Shown here: in pieces, positions 28,149 through 40,183 of the stretch
Layout: every line of letters begins with the position of its first letter
Numbering within the stretch: the stretch's first letter is position 1
Origin: Streptomyces seoulensis
GTDB lineage: Bacteria > Actinomycetota > Actinomycetes > Streptomycetales > Streptomycetaceae
Direction: 5' to 3'
NCBI GenBank assembly: GCA_013364255.1
Contig: CP054936.1
Location: 6,714,353 to 6,778,352, forward strand
Length of the DNA stretch: 64,000 nt
Program-made: the position numbers and the translations under genes
The notes under the pieces: generated by a model
What the model was told of the DNA's origin: nothing
Database searches by the model: none
Seen by the model: only the letters and a program-made list of their open reading frames with translations

Positions 28149-28997
28149 GTGTTGACCCAGACCACCTCACGGGTGCTCGAACCGAGCGACCTGGACGCCG
28201 CGCTCGCCGTCCTCGACCGCGAGCCGGTCGTGAACGCCTTCGTGGCCTCCCGTGTGCGGGTCGCCGGGCTCGACCCGTGGCGGCTCGGCGGCGAGATGTG
28301 GGGCTGGTACGAGGACGGGACGCTCACCTCGCTGTGCTACGCGGGCGCCAACCTCGTTCCCATATGCGCCACCCCGCGCGCCGTGCGGGCCTTCGCGGAC
28401 CGCGCCCGCCGGGCCGGCCGCCGCTGCTCCTCCATCGTCGGCCCCGCCACCCCCACCACCCAGCTGTGGCGGCTGCTCGAACCCAGCTGGGGCCCGGCCC
28501 GCGAGGTCCGCGCCCGCCAGCCGCTGATGGTCGCCGACCGCATGCCCGCCGACATCGCCCCCGACCCGTACGTCCGCCGCGTCCGCAAGGACGAGATGGA
28601 GACGATCATGCCGGCGTGCGTGGCGATGTTCACCGAGGAGGTCGGCGTCTCCCCGCTCGCCGGCGACGGCGGCCTGCTCTACCAGGCCCGGGTCGCCGAA
28701 CTCGTCGGCTCCGGCCGCTCCTTCGCCCGCGTCGACGAGCACGGCAAGGTGATGTTCAAGGCCGAGATCGGCGCGGCGACCGACCGGGTCTGCCAGATCC
28801 AGGGCGTCTGGGTCGCCCCCGAGCACCGCGGCCGGGGCCTGGCCGCCCCCGGCATGGCCGCCGTCCTTCGGTACGCGCTGGCCGACGTGGCCCCGGTGGT
28901 GAGCCTGTACGTCAACGACTTCAACACCCCGGCCCGCCGCACCTACCACCGCGTCGGCTTCCGCGAGACCGGCGCCTTCACCAGCGTGCTGTTCTGA
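28149..28997 (+). CDS. GNAT acetyltransferase with N-terminal DUF4081
   Basis: 282-residue protein. The first half matches the DUF4081 type seen in actinobacterial GNAT proteins. The second half is a GNAT fold with the acetyl-CoA loop VAPEHRGRGLAAPG, and SLYVNDFNTPARRTYHRVGF forms the last strand and helix. The GTG at 28149 has GTGAGG 8 nt upstream; the adjacent TTG is an alternative. A longer frame exists upstream but crosses the divergent promoter region. Substrate unknown. Confidence 0.88.
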   Translation: MLTQTTSRVLEPSDLDAALAVLDREPVVNAFVASRVRVAGLDPWRLGGEMWGWYEDGTLTSLCYAGANLVPICATPRAVRAFADRARRAGRRCSSIVGPATPTTQLWRLLEPSWGPAREVRARQPLMVADRMPADIAPDPYVRRVRKDEMETIMPACVAMFTEEVGVSPLAGDGGLLYQARVAELVGSGRSFARVDEHGKVMFKAEIGAATDRVCQIQGVWVAPEHRGRGLAAPGMAAVLRYALADVAPVVSLYVNDFNTPARRTYHRVGFRETGAFTSVLF

Positions 28998-29033
28998 GCT
29001 CTTGTGCGGGCGTGTGCCGGGTAGTCTCCCCGC

Positions 29034-29618
29034 ATGGCGCACATTCCCGGTCACGGCTCCGGCCACCGCCCCGACGCGATCGCGGACGACATCGAGATCG
29101 GTCCCCTCGACCTGCCGGCCCGTGTGGACGAGGCGCTGGCCGTGCAGGCCGTCGCCTTCGGACTCGGCGCCGAGGAGGTCGCCGTACGCCGCCAGATCGT
29201 GCTGCGGCACATGAACAACCCGGGCGCCCGCGCCCTGGGCGCCACCACCCCCGACGGACGGCTGGCCGGCTTCGTCTACGGCATGCCCAACGACCGCGCC
29301 CACTGGTGGTCCACCGTCGTCGAGCCGTACCTGCGCGCCCGCGACAACGACGAATGGCTCGACGACTCCTTCGTCATCACCGAGCTGCACGTCCACCCGC
29401 GCCACCAGAACCGCGGCGTCGGCCGCGCCCTGATCACCGCCCTCACCGACGGCGCCGCCGAGTCCCGCTCGATCCTCTCCGCGATCGACGCCGACAGCCC
29501 GGCGCGCGGCCTCTACCACTCCCTGGGCTACACCGATCTGGCCCGCCAGGTCGTCTTCCCCAGCGCCCCGAAGCCGTACGCCGTCATGGGCGCCCCGCTG
29601 CCGCTGCGCCGCCGCTGA
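29034..29618 (+). CDS. GNAT family N-acetyltransferase
   Basis: 194-residue GNAT protein. The acetyl-CoA pyrophosphate loop is VHPRHQNRGVGRAL, and the C-terminal part SPARGLYHSLGYTDLARQ is typical. The N-terminus is His-rich (MAHIPGHGSGHR). It follows the other GNAT gene by 36 bp and may be cotranscribed with it, though the two are not close paralogues. Substrate not predictable. Confidence 0.88.
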   Translation: MAHIPGHGSGHRPDAIADDIEIGPLDLPARVDEALAVQAVAFGLGAEEVAVRRQIVLRHMNNPGARALGATTPDGRLAGFVYGMPNDRAHWWSTVVEPYLRARDNDEWLDDSFVITELHVHPRHQNRGVGRALITALTDGAAESRSILSAIDADSPARGLYHSLGYTDLARQVVFPSAPKPYAVMGAPLPLRRR

Positions 29619-29704
29619 CCGCCGCGGTTAACCGATTTCCACCGGCCCACCCCGCCCGGCTAACCTCCTAGCCATCACCCATACCCGGCAGGAGTACGAG
29701 AACC

Positions 29705-31408
29705 ATGGCCAACGTACCGGTCCAGCGCATGTCCCAGTTGATGGCGAAGACGCTGCGCGACGACCCGGCCGACGCCGAGGTCCTCAGCCACAAGCTGCTG
29801 GTCCGCGCCGGTTACGTCCGCCGCACCGCCGCGGGCATCTGGAGCTGGCTGCCGCTGGGCAAGAAGGTCCTCGCGAACGTCGAGCGGATCGTCCGCGAGG
29901 AGATGGACGCCATCGGCGCCCAGGAGGTCCTGCTGCCCGCGCTGCTGCCCAGGGAGCCGTACGAGGCGACCGGCCGCTGGGACGAGTACGGCGGCGAGCT
30001 GTTCCGCCTCAAGGACCGCAAGGGCGGCGACTACCTCCTCGGCCCCACCCACGAGGAGATCTTCACCCTGCTGGTGAAGGACCAGGCGTCCTCCTACAAG
30101 GACCTGCCGGTCATCCTCTACCAGATCCAGAGCAAGTACCGCGACGAGGCCCGCCCCCGGGCCGGCATCCTGCGCGGCCGCGAGTTCCTGATGAAGGACT
30201 CCTACTCCTTCGACGCCGCCGACGAGGGCCTGGCCGCGTCCTACGGCCTGCACCGCCAGGCCTACCAGCGGATCTTCGAGCGCCTCGGCCTCGACTACCG
30301 CATCTGCGCGGCGACCGCGGGCGCGATGGGCGGCTCCAAGTCCGAGGAGTTCCTCGCCCCGGCCGAGGCCGGCGAGGACACCTTCGCCGACTGTCCGAAC
30401 TGCGACTTCGCCGCCAACACCGAGGCGATCACCTACGAGCTGAAGCCGGTGGACGGCTCCGGCGTGCCCGCGCTGGAGGAGATCCCCACCCCGGACACCC
30501 CCACCATCGAGACCCTGGCCGCCTCGCTCGGCGTCCCGGCCTCCGCCACGCTGAAGAACCTGCTGGTCAAGGTGGACGGCGAGATCGTCGCCGTGGGCGT
30601 GCCCGGCGACCGCGAGGTGGACCTCGGCAAGGTCGAGGCGCACTTCGCCCCGGCCGCCGTCGAACTGGTCACCGCCGAGGACTTCACCGGCCGCCCCGAC
30701 CTGGTGCGCGGCTACGTCGGCCCGCAGGGCCTGGGGGAGAAGGTCACGTACGTCGCCGACCCGCGCGTCGCCCCCGGCACCGCCTGGATCACCGGCGCCA
30801 ACAAGGAGCACACGCACGCGAAGAACGTCGTCGCCGGCCGTGACTTCGAGGTCGACGCGTACGTGGACGCGGTGGTCGTGCGCGAGGGCGACCCCTGCCC
30901 CCGGTGCGGCACCGGCCTCAAGCTGGACCGCGCCATCGAGATCGGCCACATCTTCCAGCTCGGCCGCAAGTACACCGACGCCCTCAAGCTCGACGTGCTC
31001 GGCCAGAACGGCAAGCCGGTCCGCGTCACCATGGGCTCCTACGGCATCGGCGTCTCCCGCGCGGTGGCCGCCCTCGCCGAGCAGCACGCCGACGAGCACG
31101 GCCTCGTCTGGCCCGCCGAGGTCGCCCCGGCCGACGTGCACGTGGTCGCCGCCGGCAAGGCCCTCCAGACCGAGGTGGCCCTCGACGTGTCGCAGAAGCT
31201 GGCCGCGGCCGGCGTCCGCGTCCTGGTCGACGACCGCGCCGGCGTCTCCCCGGGCGTGAAGTTCACCGACGCCGAACTCATCGGCGTCCCGCAGATCCTG
31301 GTCGCCGGCCGCCGCGCGGGCGAAGGCGTCCTGGAGCTGAAGAACCGCCGCACGGGCGAGCGCGAGGAACTGACCGTCGAGGAAGCCCTCACCCGCCTGA
31401 CCGCGTGA
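29705..31408 (+). CDS. proS: Prolyl-tRNA synthetase (bacterial type)
   Basis: 567-residue class II aminoacyl-tRNA synthetase. Motif 2 is seen in [20 protein letters not shown] and motif 3 near [18 protein letters not shown]. The ProX-like editing insertion (about 230-390) marks the bacterial ProS type. The C-terminal anticodon-binding domain contains [23 protein letters not shown] at 29705 with CAGGAG upstream. A hairpin follows the stop and separates it from the convergent kinase-like gene. Confidence 0.97.
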   Translation: MANVPVQRMSQLMAKTLRDDPADAEVLSHKLLVRAGYVRRTAAGIWSWLPLGKKVLANVERIVREEMDAIGAQEVLLPALLPREPYEATGRWDEYGGELFRLKDRKGGDYLLGPTHEEIFTLLVKDQASSYKDLPVILYQIQSKYRDEARPRAGILRGREFLMKDSYSFDAADEGLAASYGLHRQAYQRIFERLGLDYRICAATAGAMGGSKSEEFLAPAEAGEDTFADCPNCDFAANTEAITYELKPVDGSGVPALEEIPTPDTPTIETLAASLGVPASATLKNLLVKVDGEIVAVGVPGDREVDLGKVEAHFAPAAVELVTAEDFTGRPDLVRGYVGPQGLGEKVTYVADPRVAPGTAWITGANKEHTHAKNVVAGRDFEVDAYVDAVVVREGDPCPRCGTGLKLDRAIEIGHIFQLGRKYTDALKLDVLGQNGKPVRVTMGSYGIGVSRAVAALAEQHADEHGLVWPAEVAPADVHVVAAGKALQTEVALDVSQKLAAAGVRVLVDDRAGVSPGVKFTDAELIGVPQILVAGRRAGEGVLELKNRRTGEREELTVEEALTRLTA

Positions 31409-31420
31409 CGACTCCCCCCG

Positions 31421-31462
31421 ACAGCCCCACCACCCGCCTTCCGGACGCGGCGGTGGGGCTGT
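31421..31462. terminator. Hairpin between convergent proS and APH-like gene
   Basis: ACAGCCCCACC (31421-31431) pairs perfectly with GGTGGGGCTGT (31452-31462) around a GC-rich 20-nt loop. It starts 12 bp after the proS stop and could serve both directions. Confidence 0.75.
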
Positions 31463-31510
31463 TCTCCACCCCCGGCGCCTCCGGGCGGCCGCCCCCGCAC
31501 GCGGCATGGC

Positions 31511-32446
31511 TCAGAGCCAGGTGGCGAACTCCAGGAGGAGTTCCGCGTCCTTCGGGCGGCCCACCCGGCGGGCCCGCAGGCCCGACTCCACCGCGCGGAA
31601 CAGAGTCCAGCCGCGCAGCCGCTCCCGGTCCACCTCCAGCGACTCCGCCAGCCGCTTCACCCGCCGCCGGGTGATGGCCGGACCGGACGGCGCGGCGATC
31701 AGGTCCTCCACCCGGTCCCGGACCAGCCGGGCCAGATCGAAGGCGCTCTCGCCGACCACCGGATCGGGCCCCACCGCCAGCCACGGCATCCGGTCGCCCG
31801 CCAGCACCTTGCTCTGCCGGAACGTGCCGTGCAGCAGCAGCCGTTCCGGCGGCGCGGCCAGCAACTCCTCGCGCACCGCGAGCGCCGCCGCGACCAGCGC
31901 CTCCGCCTCGGCCTCCGGCGGCGTGCCCGCCCGCATCGCCTCGGCCTGCCGGCCGGTCCGCTCGGCCACCGTCTCGAACAGCCCGCCCGCGCCCTCGGGG
32001 GCTTCCGGGTCCTGGGGGTTCACGGGCGGCGCCACCCACAGCCGCCGCAGCGTGTCCGCCGCCTCCAGCAGCGCCCGCGCCTCCGGCAGCGACCGCACCG
32101 ACACGTCCGGGTGCAGCCGCTCCAGCAGCAGTACGCCCTCGTCCGCCGCGCCGCCCTCCAGCAGCCGTACGGCGCCGCGCCCGTCCCAGTGCGCCAGCGC
32201 GGCCAGCTCCGCGGCCGGCCGGGCCCGCGACGGCGCCAGCTTCAGCACGGCCGGCGCGTCCCGCGCCGTCCGCACCAGCACCACCAGGCTGCTGCGCCCG
32301 CCGGGCGCCTGCACCCGCTCGACCGTCAACCCGCGCTCCGAGACGGCCCGCCGGGCCAGTTCGGGCAGCCGCTCCAGCCAGTCGTCGCCCTCGGGCGACG
32401 TCTCCCCGAGCGCCCGCACCAGCCGCGTCGGTGCTTCGAAAGCCAT
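31511..32446 (-). CDS. APH(6)/hydroxyurea-kinase-like protein with lost catalytic residues
   Basis: 311-residue protein that aligns by pattern with the streptomycin 6-phosphotransferase-type family (AVLKLAPSRARPAAELAALA; WLAVGPDPVVGESAFDLARL). The catalytic loop, HGD(L)xxxN in active members, reads HGTFRQSKVL at 206-215: Asp is T208 and the metal-binding Asn is K213. The second metal ligand (Asp of a WLAIDP-type motif) is G226. With three key positions changed it is unlikely to phosphorylate aminoglycosides and may be a pseudokinase. The frame is intact with normal codon use, so it is not obviously a decaying gene. ATG at 32446. Convergent with proS. Confidence 0.8.
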   Translation of the reverse strand: MAFEAPTRLVRALGETSPEGDDWLERLPELARRAVSERGLTVERVQAPGGRSSLVVLVRTARDAPAVLKLAPSRARPAAELAALAHWDGRGAVRLLEGGAADEGVLLLERLHPDVSVRSLPEARALLEAADTLRRLWVAPPVNPQDPEAPEGAGGLFETVAERTGRQAEAMRAGTPPEAEAEALVAAALAVREELLAAPPERLLLHGTFRQSKVLAGDRMPWLAVGPDPVVGESAFDLARLVRDRVEDLIAAPSGPAITRRRVKRLAESLEVDRERLRGWTLFRAVESGLRARRVGRPKDAELLLEFATWL

Positions 32447-32564
32447 GCGCGAGTCGTTCCTTCCTGGACGCGTCGCGACGCGTTCCCTGTCGGTCGTTGC
32501 GCCGGGGCGCCTGCCGCGTCCCTACGGGCGCGCCGTGCTGCCGGACACCGTCGCGCGCGGCGTG

Positions 32565-33032
32565 CTAGGGCGTCGGGGTCGCCGCCCCCGTACCGGCGCC
32601 GGCCCGTTCGGCGAGACCAGGGAAGGCTACGCTCTCCCCGCGCCAGCGCACCGCCCGCACCGCGGCCTCCCGCAGCGCACCGGCGGCGTCCCGCCGTGTC
32701 GCGCCCGAACCGGCCCGCACCAGGTCGGAGTAGACCCCGGCCACCCGGTCCTCCAGCACCGCCGCGAACCGCGCCGCCGCCGCCGAGTCCGGCACCGCGA
32801 ACGGCAGCGCGTAGGCAGCGGCGGCCGCCACCGGCCGCCCGCCCAGGTCCCGTACCCGGCGCATCAGCGCGTCCCGCCGCGCCCGGTGCGCGTCGTACGC
32901 CGTCCGGGCCTCCGCGCGCCGCTCCCGGCGGATCCGCCCGCCCACCACGCCGTACCCGTACACGGCCGCGTGCTCCGCCGCGAGCGCCGCCTGCACGGCC
33001 GTCAGTTCCCGCGCGTCGTCCGCCTGGCTCAC
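32565..33032 (-). CDS. Ferritin-like domain protein (DUF4439 type)
   Basis: 155 residues, almost entirely helical, with EHAAVYGYGVVGGR near the start. This is typical of the actinobacterial ferritin-like DUF4439 family. The usual paired iron-binding EXXH sites are not clearly present, so metal binding is uncertain. ATG at 33032 overlaps the stop of the upstream lipoprotein gene by 4 bp; the two are translationally coupled and probably act together. Confidence 0.82.
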   Translation of the reverse strand: MSQADDARELTAVQAALAAEHAAVYGYGVVGGRIRRERRAEARTAYDAHRARRDALMRRVRDLGGRPVAAAAAYALPFAVPDSAAAARFAAVLEDRVAGVYSDLVRAGSGATRRDAAGALREAAVRAVRWRGESVAFPGLAERAGAGTGAATPTP

Positions 33033-33679
33033 TTGTCACCCTCCGTCAGCAGATACGCGTGCGCCGCCCCGGCCGCGGCCACGGAGGCCAGCAGCCGGGC
33101 CAGTTCGCCGGGGACGTCGAGCAGCGCGGCCGCCCGCGCGTCGGCGAGCGCGCGCTCGGCGGCGGCGAGCGCGGCGAGGGCGTCCGCGGGCTTGACGGGA
33201 ACGGCGGGCGACGCGGCGCCCGAAGGCCCCTTGGACGGCCCGCCGGTCTCCCCGCCCGTGGCCGTCGCCGTGGCCGTGCTGGAGGCGGGCGCCGTGGCCC
33301 CGCCCGTCGCGGTGGGGCCCGCGGGCGCGGCCGGCGACCCCGTGGCCGTCCCGGAGGGGGACCCCGTGGGGGAAGGCGACGGCGCGGCGCCGCCGAAGGC
33401 CGCCGCGTGCCGCAGCACCTCCGCCCGCAGCGGCCGCAGCCGCTCCGCCAGCGCCGGATGCGCGGCGATCACGGCGTCGTAGCGCCGTGCCAGCCCCGCG
33501 CTGTCCTCGGCCGCGCGCGTCCGCGCCCGCTCGGCGGGCGACGGGCCGCGGTCCGCGGCGCCGGGGTCGTCGGCTCCGGCGGAGCAGCCCGCGAGCAGGG
33601 CGGCGCCGGCCGCCGAGGCGAGCAGGCTCCTTCGGCGCGGCCCCCAGGACAGGGCGCGCGGGGATGGCGGCAACGGCAC
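33029..33679 (-). CDS. Lipoprotein of unknown function, coupled to DUF4439 protein
   Basis: 216-residue predicted lipoprotein. [18 protein letters not shown] gives an Arg-rich n-region and a lipobox with the Cys near residue 32. The mature part is Ala-rich and helical, split by a low-complexity Pro/Ser/Thr/Gly linker (about 100-155). The GTG at 33679 is preceded by GAGGA at good spacing. A longer in-frame start at 33760 would translate the 8-bp repeat upstream and is less likely. No enzymatic motif seen. Confidence 0.78.
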   Translation of the reverse strand: MPLPPSPRALSWGPRRRSLLASAAGAALLAGCSAGADDPGAADRGPSPAERARTRAAEDSAGLARRYDAVIAAHPALAERLRPLRAEVLRHAAAFGGAAPSPSPTGSPSGTATGSPAAPAGPTATGGATAPASSTATATATGGETGGPSKGPSGAASPAVPVKPADALAALAAAERALADARAAALLDVPGELARLLASVAAAGAAHAYLLTEGDK

Positions 33680-33712
33680 GGCGGTCGTCCTCGGGTGCGT
33701 GCGAACGGGAAG

Positions 33713-33768
33713 GCGGACAAGCGAACAAGCGAACAAGCGAGCAAGCGGAAAAGCAGGCAAGCGGGAAA
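33713..33768. repeat. 8-bp tandem repeat, GCGAACAA type, seven units
   Basis: Consecutive octamers from 33713: GCGGACAA, GCGAACAA, GCGAACAA, GCGAGCAA, GCGGAAAA, GCAGGCAA, GCGGGAAA. More degenerate purine-rich copies continue to about 33811. It lies in the divergent intergenic region between the lipoprotein gene and rimP and is strikingly A-rich on one strand for this genome. Confidence 0.85.
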
Positions 33769-33966
33769 CCGGGAAGCCGGAAGAGCAGCAAACCGGAAAA
33801 GCAGTGCGGCGGCCCGCCCGTGATCACCGTACCCGCGCACCCCGCGGACACGGCTCAGCGGCACCGCCCCAGGCCAGGTGGACGGCAACACCCCTTGGAA
33901 CCGGATACCCTTTGACCGGACACGCGACCATCCCACAACAGCACACGCGGCCGAGGAGTCACCCGG

Positions 33967-34476
33967 ATGAGCACCACCCAGAGCGAGAGGCTGCGGGAAC
34001 TGCTGGAACCCCTCGTCGCCTCCCAGGGCCTGGATCTCGAAGAGATCGCCGTGGACTCGGTCGGCCGCAAGCGGGTGCTGCGGGTCGTGGTCGACTCCGA
34101 CACCGGAGCGGACCTCGACCGGATCGCCGATGTGAGCCGCGCGCTCTCGGCGAAGCTCGACGAGTCGGACGCGATGGGCGAGGGCGAGTACACCCTCGAG
34201 GTCGGCACCCCCGGCGCCGAGCGCCTCCTCACCGAACAGCGGCACTACGTGCGCGCCACGGGCCGGCTGGCGAAGTTCCAGCTGGCCGAGGGCGGCGAAC
34301 TGGTGGCCAGGATCCTCGGGGTGGACGACGAGGGGCTCGACCTGGAGGTGCCCGGAGTCAAGGGCCGCAAGGCCACGACCCGCAGAGTCGCCTTCCCGGA
34401 CGTCCTCCGGGCGCGCGTGCAGGTCGAGTTCAACCGCAAGGACGACAAGGACATGAAGAAAGAGGAGGAGGCGTAG
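33967..34476 (+). CDS. rimP: Ribosome maturation factor
   Basis: 169-residue protein needed for 30S subunit assembly. The two-domain layout is visible: an N-terminal alpha-beta domain ([18 protein letters not shown]...VVVDSD) and a C-terminal SH3-like domain after [20 protein letters not shown]. The tail is a charged [12 protein letters not shown] stretch. First gene of the rimP-nusA-rnpM-infB operon; nusA begins 2 bp after its stop. Confidence 0.96.
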   Translation: MSTTQSERLRELLEPLVASQGLDLEEIAVDSVGRKRVLRVVVDSDTGADLDRIADVSRALSAKLDESDAMGEGEYTLEVGTPGAERLLTEQRHYVRATGRLAKFQLAEGGELVARILGVDDEGLDLEVPGVKGRKATTRRVAFPDVLRARVQVEFNRKDDKDMKKEEEA

Positions 34477-34478
34477 CC

Positions 34479-35465
34479 GTGGACATCGACATGAGCGCCC
34501 TGCGGGGCTTGGTGCGGGAGAAGGAGATCTCCTTCGACCTGCTGGTCGAGGCGATCGAGTCGGCCCTCCTCATCGCCTACCACCGCACCGAGGGAAGCCG
34601 CCGCCACGCGCGCGTGGAGCTCAACCGGGAGACCGGGCATGTGACCGTGTGGGCGAAGGAGGACCCGGAGGACATCGAGGAGGGCCAGGCGCCCCGCGAG
34701 TTCGACGACACCCCGTCCGGCTTCGGCCGCATCGCCGCCACCACCGCCAAGCAGGTCATCCTGCAGCGGCTGCGCGACGCCGAGGACGACGCGACGCTCG
34801 GCGAGTACGCCGGCCGCGAGGGCGACATCGTCACCGGTGTGGTGCAGCAGGGCCGCGACCCGAAGAACGTCCTGGTGGACATCGGCAAGCTGGAGGCCAT
34901 CCTGCCCGTGCAGGAGCAGGTCCCCGGCGAGACGTACCCGCACGGCATGCGGCTGCGCTCGTACGTCGTCCGGGTGGCCAAGGGCGTGCGCGGTCCGTCC
35001 GTCACCCTTTCGCGCACCCACCCGAACCTGGTGAAGAAGCTCTTCGCCCTGGAGGTCCCGGAGATCGCCGACGGCTCGGTGGAGATCGCCGCGATCGCCC
35101 GCGAGGCCGGCCACCGCACCAAGATCGCCGTACGGTCCACCCGTTCGGGCCTGAACGCCAAGGGCGCCTGCATCGGCCCGATGGGCGGCCGGGTGCGCAA
35201 CGTCATGGGCGAGCTGAACGGCGAGAAGATCGACATCGTCGACTGGTCGGACGACCCGGCCGAGATGGTGGCGAACGCCCTGTCCCCGGCCCGCGTCCAC
35301 AAGGTCGAGGTCGTGGACCTGGCGGCCCGCTCGGCCCGGGTCACCGTGCCGGACTACCAGCTGTCGCTGGCCATCGGCAAGGAGGGCCAGAACGCCCGGC
35401 TCGCCGCCCGGCTCACCGGATGGCGCATCGACATCCGTCCGGACACCGAGCAGGCCGGGGAATAG
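34479..35465 (+). CDS. nusA: Transcription termination/antitermination factor
   Basis: 328-residue NusA. The N-terminal RNA polymerase-binding domain is at about 1-105, the S1 domain at about 108-180, then two KH domains ([40 protein letters not shown] near the end). It lacks the acidic C-terminal repeats of E. coli NusA, as is usual in actinobacteria. GTG start at 34479, two bases after rimP, with AGGAGGAGG inside the rimP end as ribosome site; ATG at 34491 is possible. Confidence 0.96.
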   Translation: MDIDMSALRGLVREKEISFDLLVEAIESALLIAYHRTEGSRRHARVELNRETGHVTVWAKEDPEDIEEGQAPREFDDTPSGFGRIAATTAKQVILQRLRDAEDDATLGEYAGREGDIVTGVVQQGRDPKNVLVDIGKLEAILPVQEQVPGETYPHGMRLRSYVVRVAKGVRGPSVTLSRTHPNLVKKLFALEVPEIADGSVEIAAIAREAGHRTKIAVRSTRSGLNAKGACIGPMGGRVRNVMGELNGEKIDIVDWSDDPAEMVANALSPARVHKVEVVDLAARSARVTVPDYQLSLAIGKEGQNARLAARLTGWRIDIRPDTEQAGE

Positions 35466-35567
35466 ATCCTGGCCGAAAGGCGCTCAGATCACGACAGGTT
35501 TGGGCGCGGCACGTGTGCGAATCCTGCCCCGAAGGGGTGAGGTGCGTTCGGGGAGGTAGACTTAGCG

Positions 35568-35864
35568 GTGTCTGGCCGGACACGGGCCCGAGTGTGCCCT
35601 GAACGCACCTGTGTGGGGTGCCGGGAACGAGCGGCCAAGACGGAACTGCTGCGGATCGTGGCGATCGAGGACGAGTGCGTCCCCGATCCTCGCGGTACGC
35701 TGCCCGGCCGGGGTGCGTACGTACACCCCGCCCTGGTCTGTCTCGACCAGGCGGTGCGCCGCCGGGCGTTCACGCGGGCGCTGCGCGCCCCGGGAGCGCT
35801 CGACACAAAGGCGTTGCGCCAACACGTCGAGCGGACAACAGTTGCCGAGCAGGCAACACGGTAG
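35568..35864 (+). CDS. ylxR: YlxR/RnpM-type RNA-binding protein
   Basis: 98-residue DUF448 protein. The signature RTCVGCRER is at about residues 13-21, with the conserved GRGAYVHP further on. In other bacteria this protein binds RNase P RNA and modulates its activity. GTG start at 35568 has GGGAGG upstream. It sits between nusA and infB, the usual operon position. Confidence 0.92.
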   Translation: MSGRTRARVCPERTCVGCRERAAKTELLRIVAIEDECVPDPRGTLPGRGAYVHPALVCLDQAVRRRAFTRALRAPGALDTKALRQHVERTTVAEQATR

Positions 35865-35931
35865 GAAGACAAGTCGTGCGGAAGAACCCGTGCGGCCTGG
35901 TACCTCGCGAGTCGAAAGCAGGTCGAGATTG

Positions 35932-35976
35932 CGATGAGCACTCGATGAGTACGCGATGAGTACGCCCATGAACTAG
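35932..35976 (+). promoter_or_regulatory. Three overlapping mini-ORFs on an 11-bp tandem repeat in the infB leader
   Basis: The 11-mer CGATGAG(C/T)AC(T/G) is repeated three times (35932-35964). Each copy supplies an ATG whose preceding frame ends in the overlapping TGA (ATGA). Reading frames are 35934-35948 (Met-Ser-Thr-Arg), 35945-35959 (Met-Ser-Thr-Arg) and 35956-35976 (Met-Ser-Thr-Pro-Met-Asn). The last stop is 38 bp before the infB start. No strong ribosome site precedes the first ATG. Whether any is translated is unknown. Confidence 0.5.
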
Positions 35977-36014
35977 CGACGGTCCGGCCGCAACCCGGAC
36001 CTCAAAGGAGCGAA

Positions 36015-39086
<3,072 letters not shown>

Positions 39087-39103
39087 CACCCCACGGAGCC
39101 TCG

Positions 39104-39141
39104 GCACCGGCCGGCGGGACCTGGTTCCCGCCGGCCGGTGC
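39104..39141 (+). terminator. Hairpin terminator after infB
   Basis: GCACCGGCCGGCGGGA (39104-39119) pairs perfectly with TCCCGCCGGCCGGTGC (39126-39141) around a 6-nt loop, starting 17 bp after the stop codon. Confidence 0.85.
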
Positions 39142-39327
39142 GGCCGTGTCCGGGCCCACGCCCGCACCCCACGGCCGCACCGCCGGAACGGCCGGGACCC
39201 GGGCGCCGGGCCGGGCGGGAGGAAACCCCGTCGAGCCCGCGCCGGGATCGCGGTACCGTTCTTGATGTCCCTGCCCGCACCGAGGCAGGAGCATCGACCC
39301 CGCACCGGCGGGCAACCCGGCACACAC

Positions 39328-39624
39328 ATGTACGTGGGGACTCTGTCCTTCGACCTGCTCCTCGGCGACGTCCACTCGCTGAAGGAGAAGCGCTCCGTCG
39401 TCCGCCCGATCGTCGCCGAGCTCCAGCGCAAGTACGCGGTGAGCGTGGCCGAGGTGGACCACATGAACCTCCACCGGCGGGCCGTCATCGGCCTGGCCGC
39501 GGTCTCCGGCGACGCGACGCACCTGACCGACGTGCTGGACCGGTGCGAACGGCTCGTCGCCGGCCGCCCCGAGGTGGAGCTGCTGTCCGTACGACGCCGC
39601 ATCCACGGCGAGGACGACGACTGA
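39328..39624 (+). CDS. DUF503 (YlxP-like) protein
   Basis: 98 residues with the conserved DUF503 start MYVGTLSFDLLLGDVHSLKE and the KRSVVRPIVAELQRKYAVSV core. YlxP-type proteins accompany infB and rbfA in many Gram-positive genomes; their role is unclear, with a ribosome-related function suspected from location. ATG at 39328; the ribosome site is weak. Longer in-frame starts overlap infB and are rejected. Confidence 0.9.
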   Translation: MYVGTLSFDLLLGDVHSLKEKRSVVRPIVAELQRKYAVSVAEVDHMNLHRRAVIGLAAVSGDATHLTDVLDRCERLVAGRPEVELLSVRRRIHGEDDD

Positions 39625-39715
39625 GGCCCCCAGCGGGCCGTACGGCGCGGTGCGCGCCGCACCCCACCGCACCACCCGACAGAACGCAGAAGAAGAAAGA
39701 ACGGGAGACGGACCA

Positions 39716-40183
39716 GTGGCCGACAACGCGCGGGCGAAAAGGCTGGCGGACCTCATCCGAGAGGTGGTGGCCCAGAAGCTGCAGCGCGGGATCAAGGACC
39801 CGCGGCTCGGCTCGCACGTCACCATCACGGACACCCGGGTCACGGGCGACCTGCGGGAGGCGACCGTCTTCTACACGGTCTACGGCGACGACGAGGAGCG
39901 CCAGGCCGCCGCGGCCGGCCTGGAGAGCGCCAAGGGCGTCCTGCGCTCCGAGGTCGGCCGTGCGGCCGGAGTGAAGTTCACCCCCACCCTCACCTTCGTC
40001 GCGGACGCCCTCCCGGACACCGCCCGCACCATCGAGGACCTCCTCGACAAGGCGCGCCAGTCCGACGCCGCGGTGCGCGAGAAGTCCGCGGGCGCCGCGT
40101 ACGCCGGCGGGGCGGACCCCTACCGGAAGCCCGGTGAGGAAGACGGGGCCGACGCCGACGAGACGGACGACACCACCGAATGA
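39716..40183 (+). CDS. rbfA: 30S ribosome-binding factor A
   Basis: 155-residue KH-fold assembly factor that matures the 16S rRNA 5' end. The core includes IREVVAQKLQRGIKDPRLG and TVFYTVYGDD, with LRSEVGRAAGVKFTPTLTF at the RNA-binding face. An acidic tail ends DETDDTTE. GTG start at 39716 with GGGAGACGG; an in-frame start at 39650 would add an unconserved leader. The stop overlaps the truB ATG by 4 bp. Confidence 0.95.
   Translation: MADNARAKRLADLIREVVAQKLQRGIKDPRLGSHVTITDTRVTGDLREATVFYTVYGDDEERQAAAAGLESAKGVLRSEVGRAAGVKFTPTLTFVADALPDTARTIEDLLDKARQSDAAVREKSAGAAYAGGADPYRKPGEEDGADADETDDTTE

Noticed and set aside
33680-33760. Longer N-terminus for the lipoprotein at 33029-33679
   Set aside because: It would translate the 8-bp repeat and place 27 extra residues before the signal; GTG at 33679 has a good GAGGA site.
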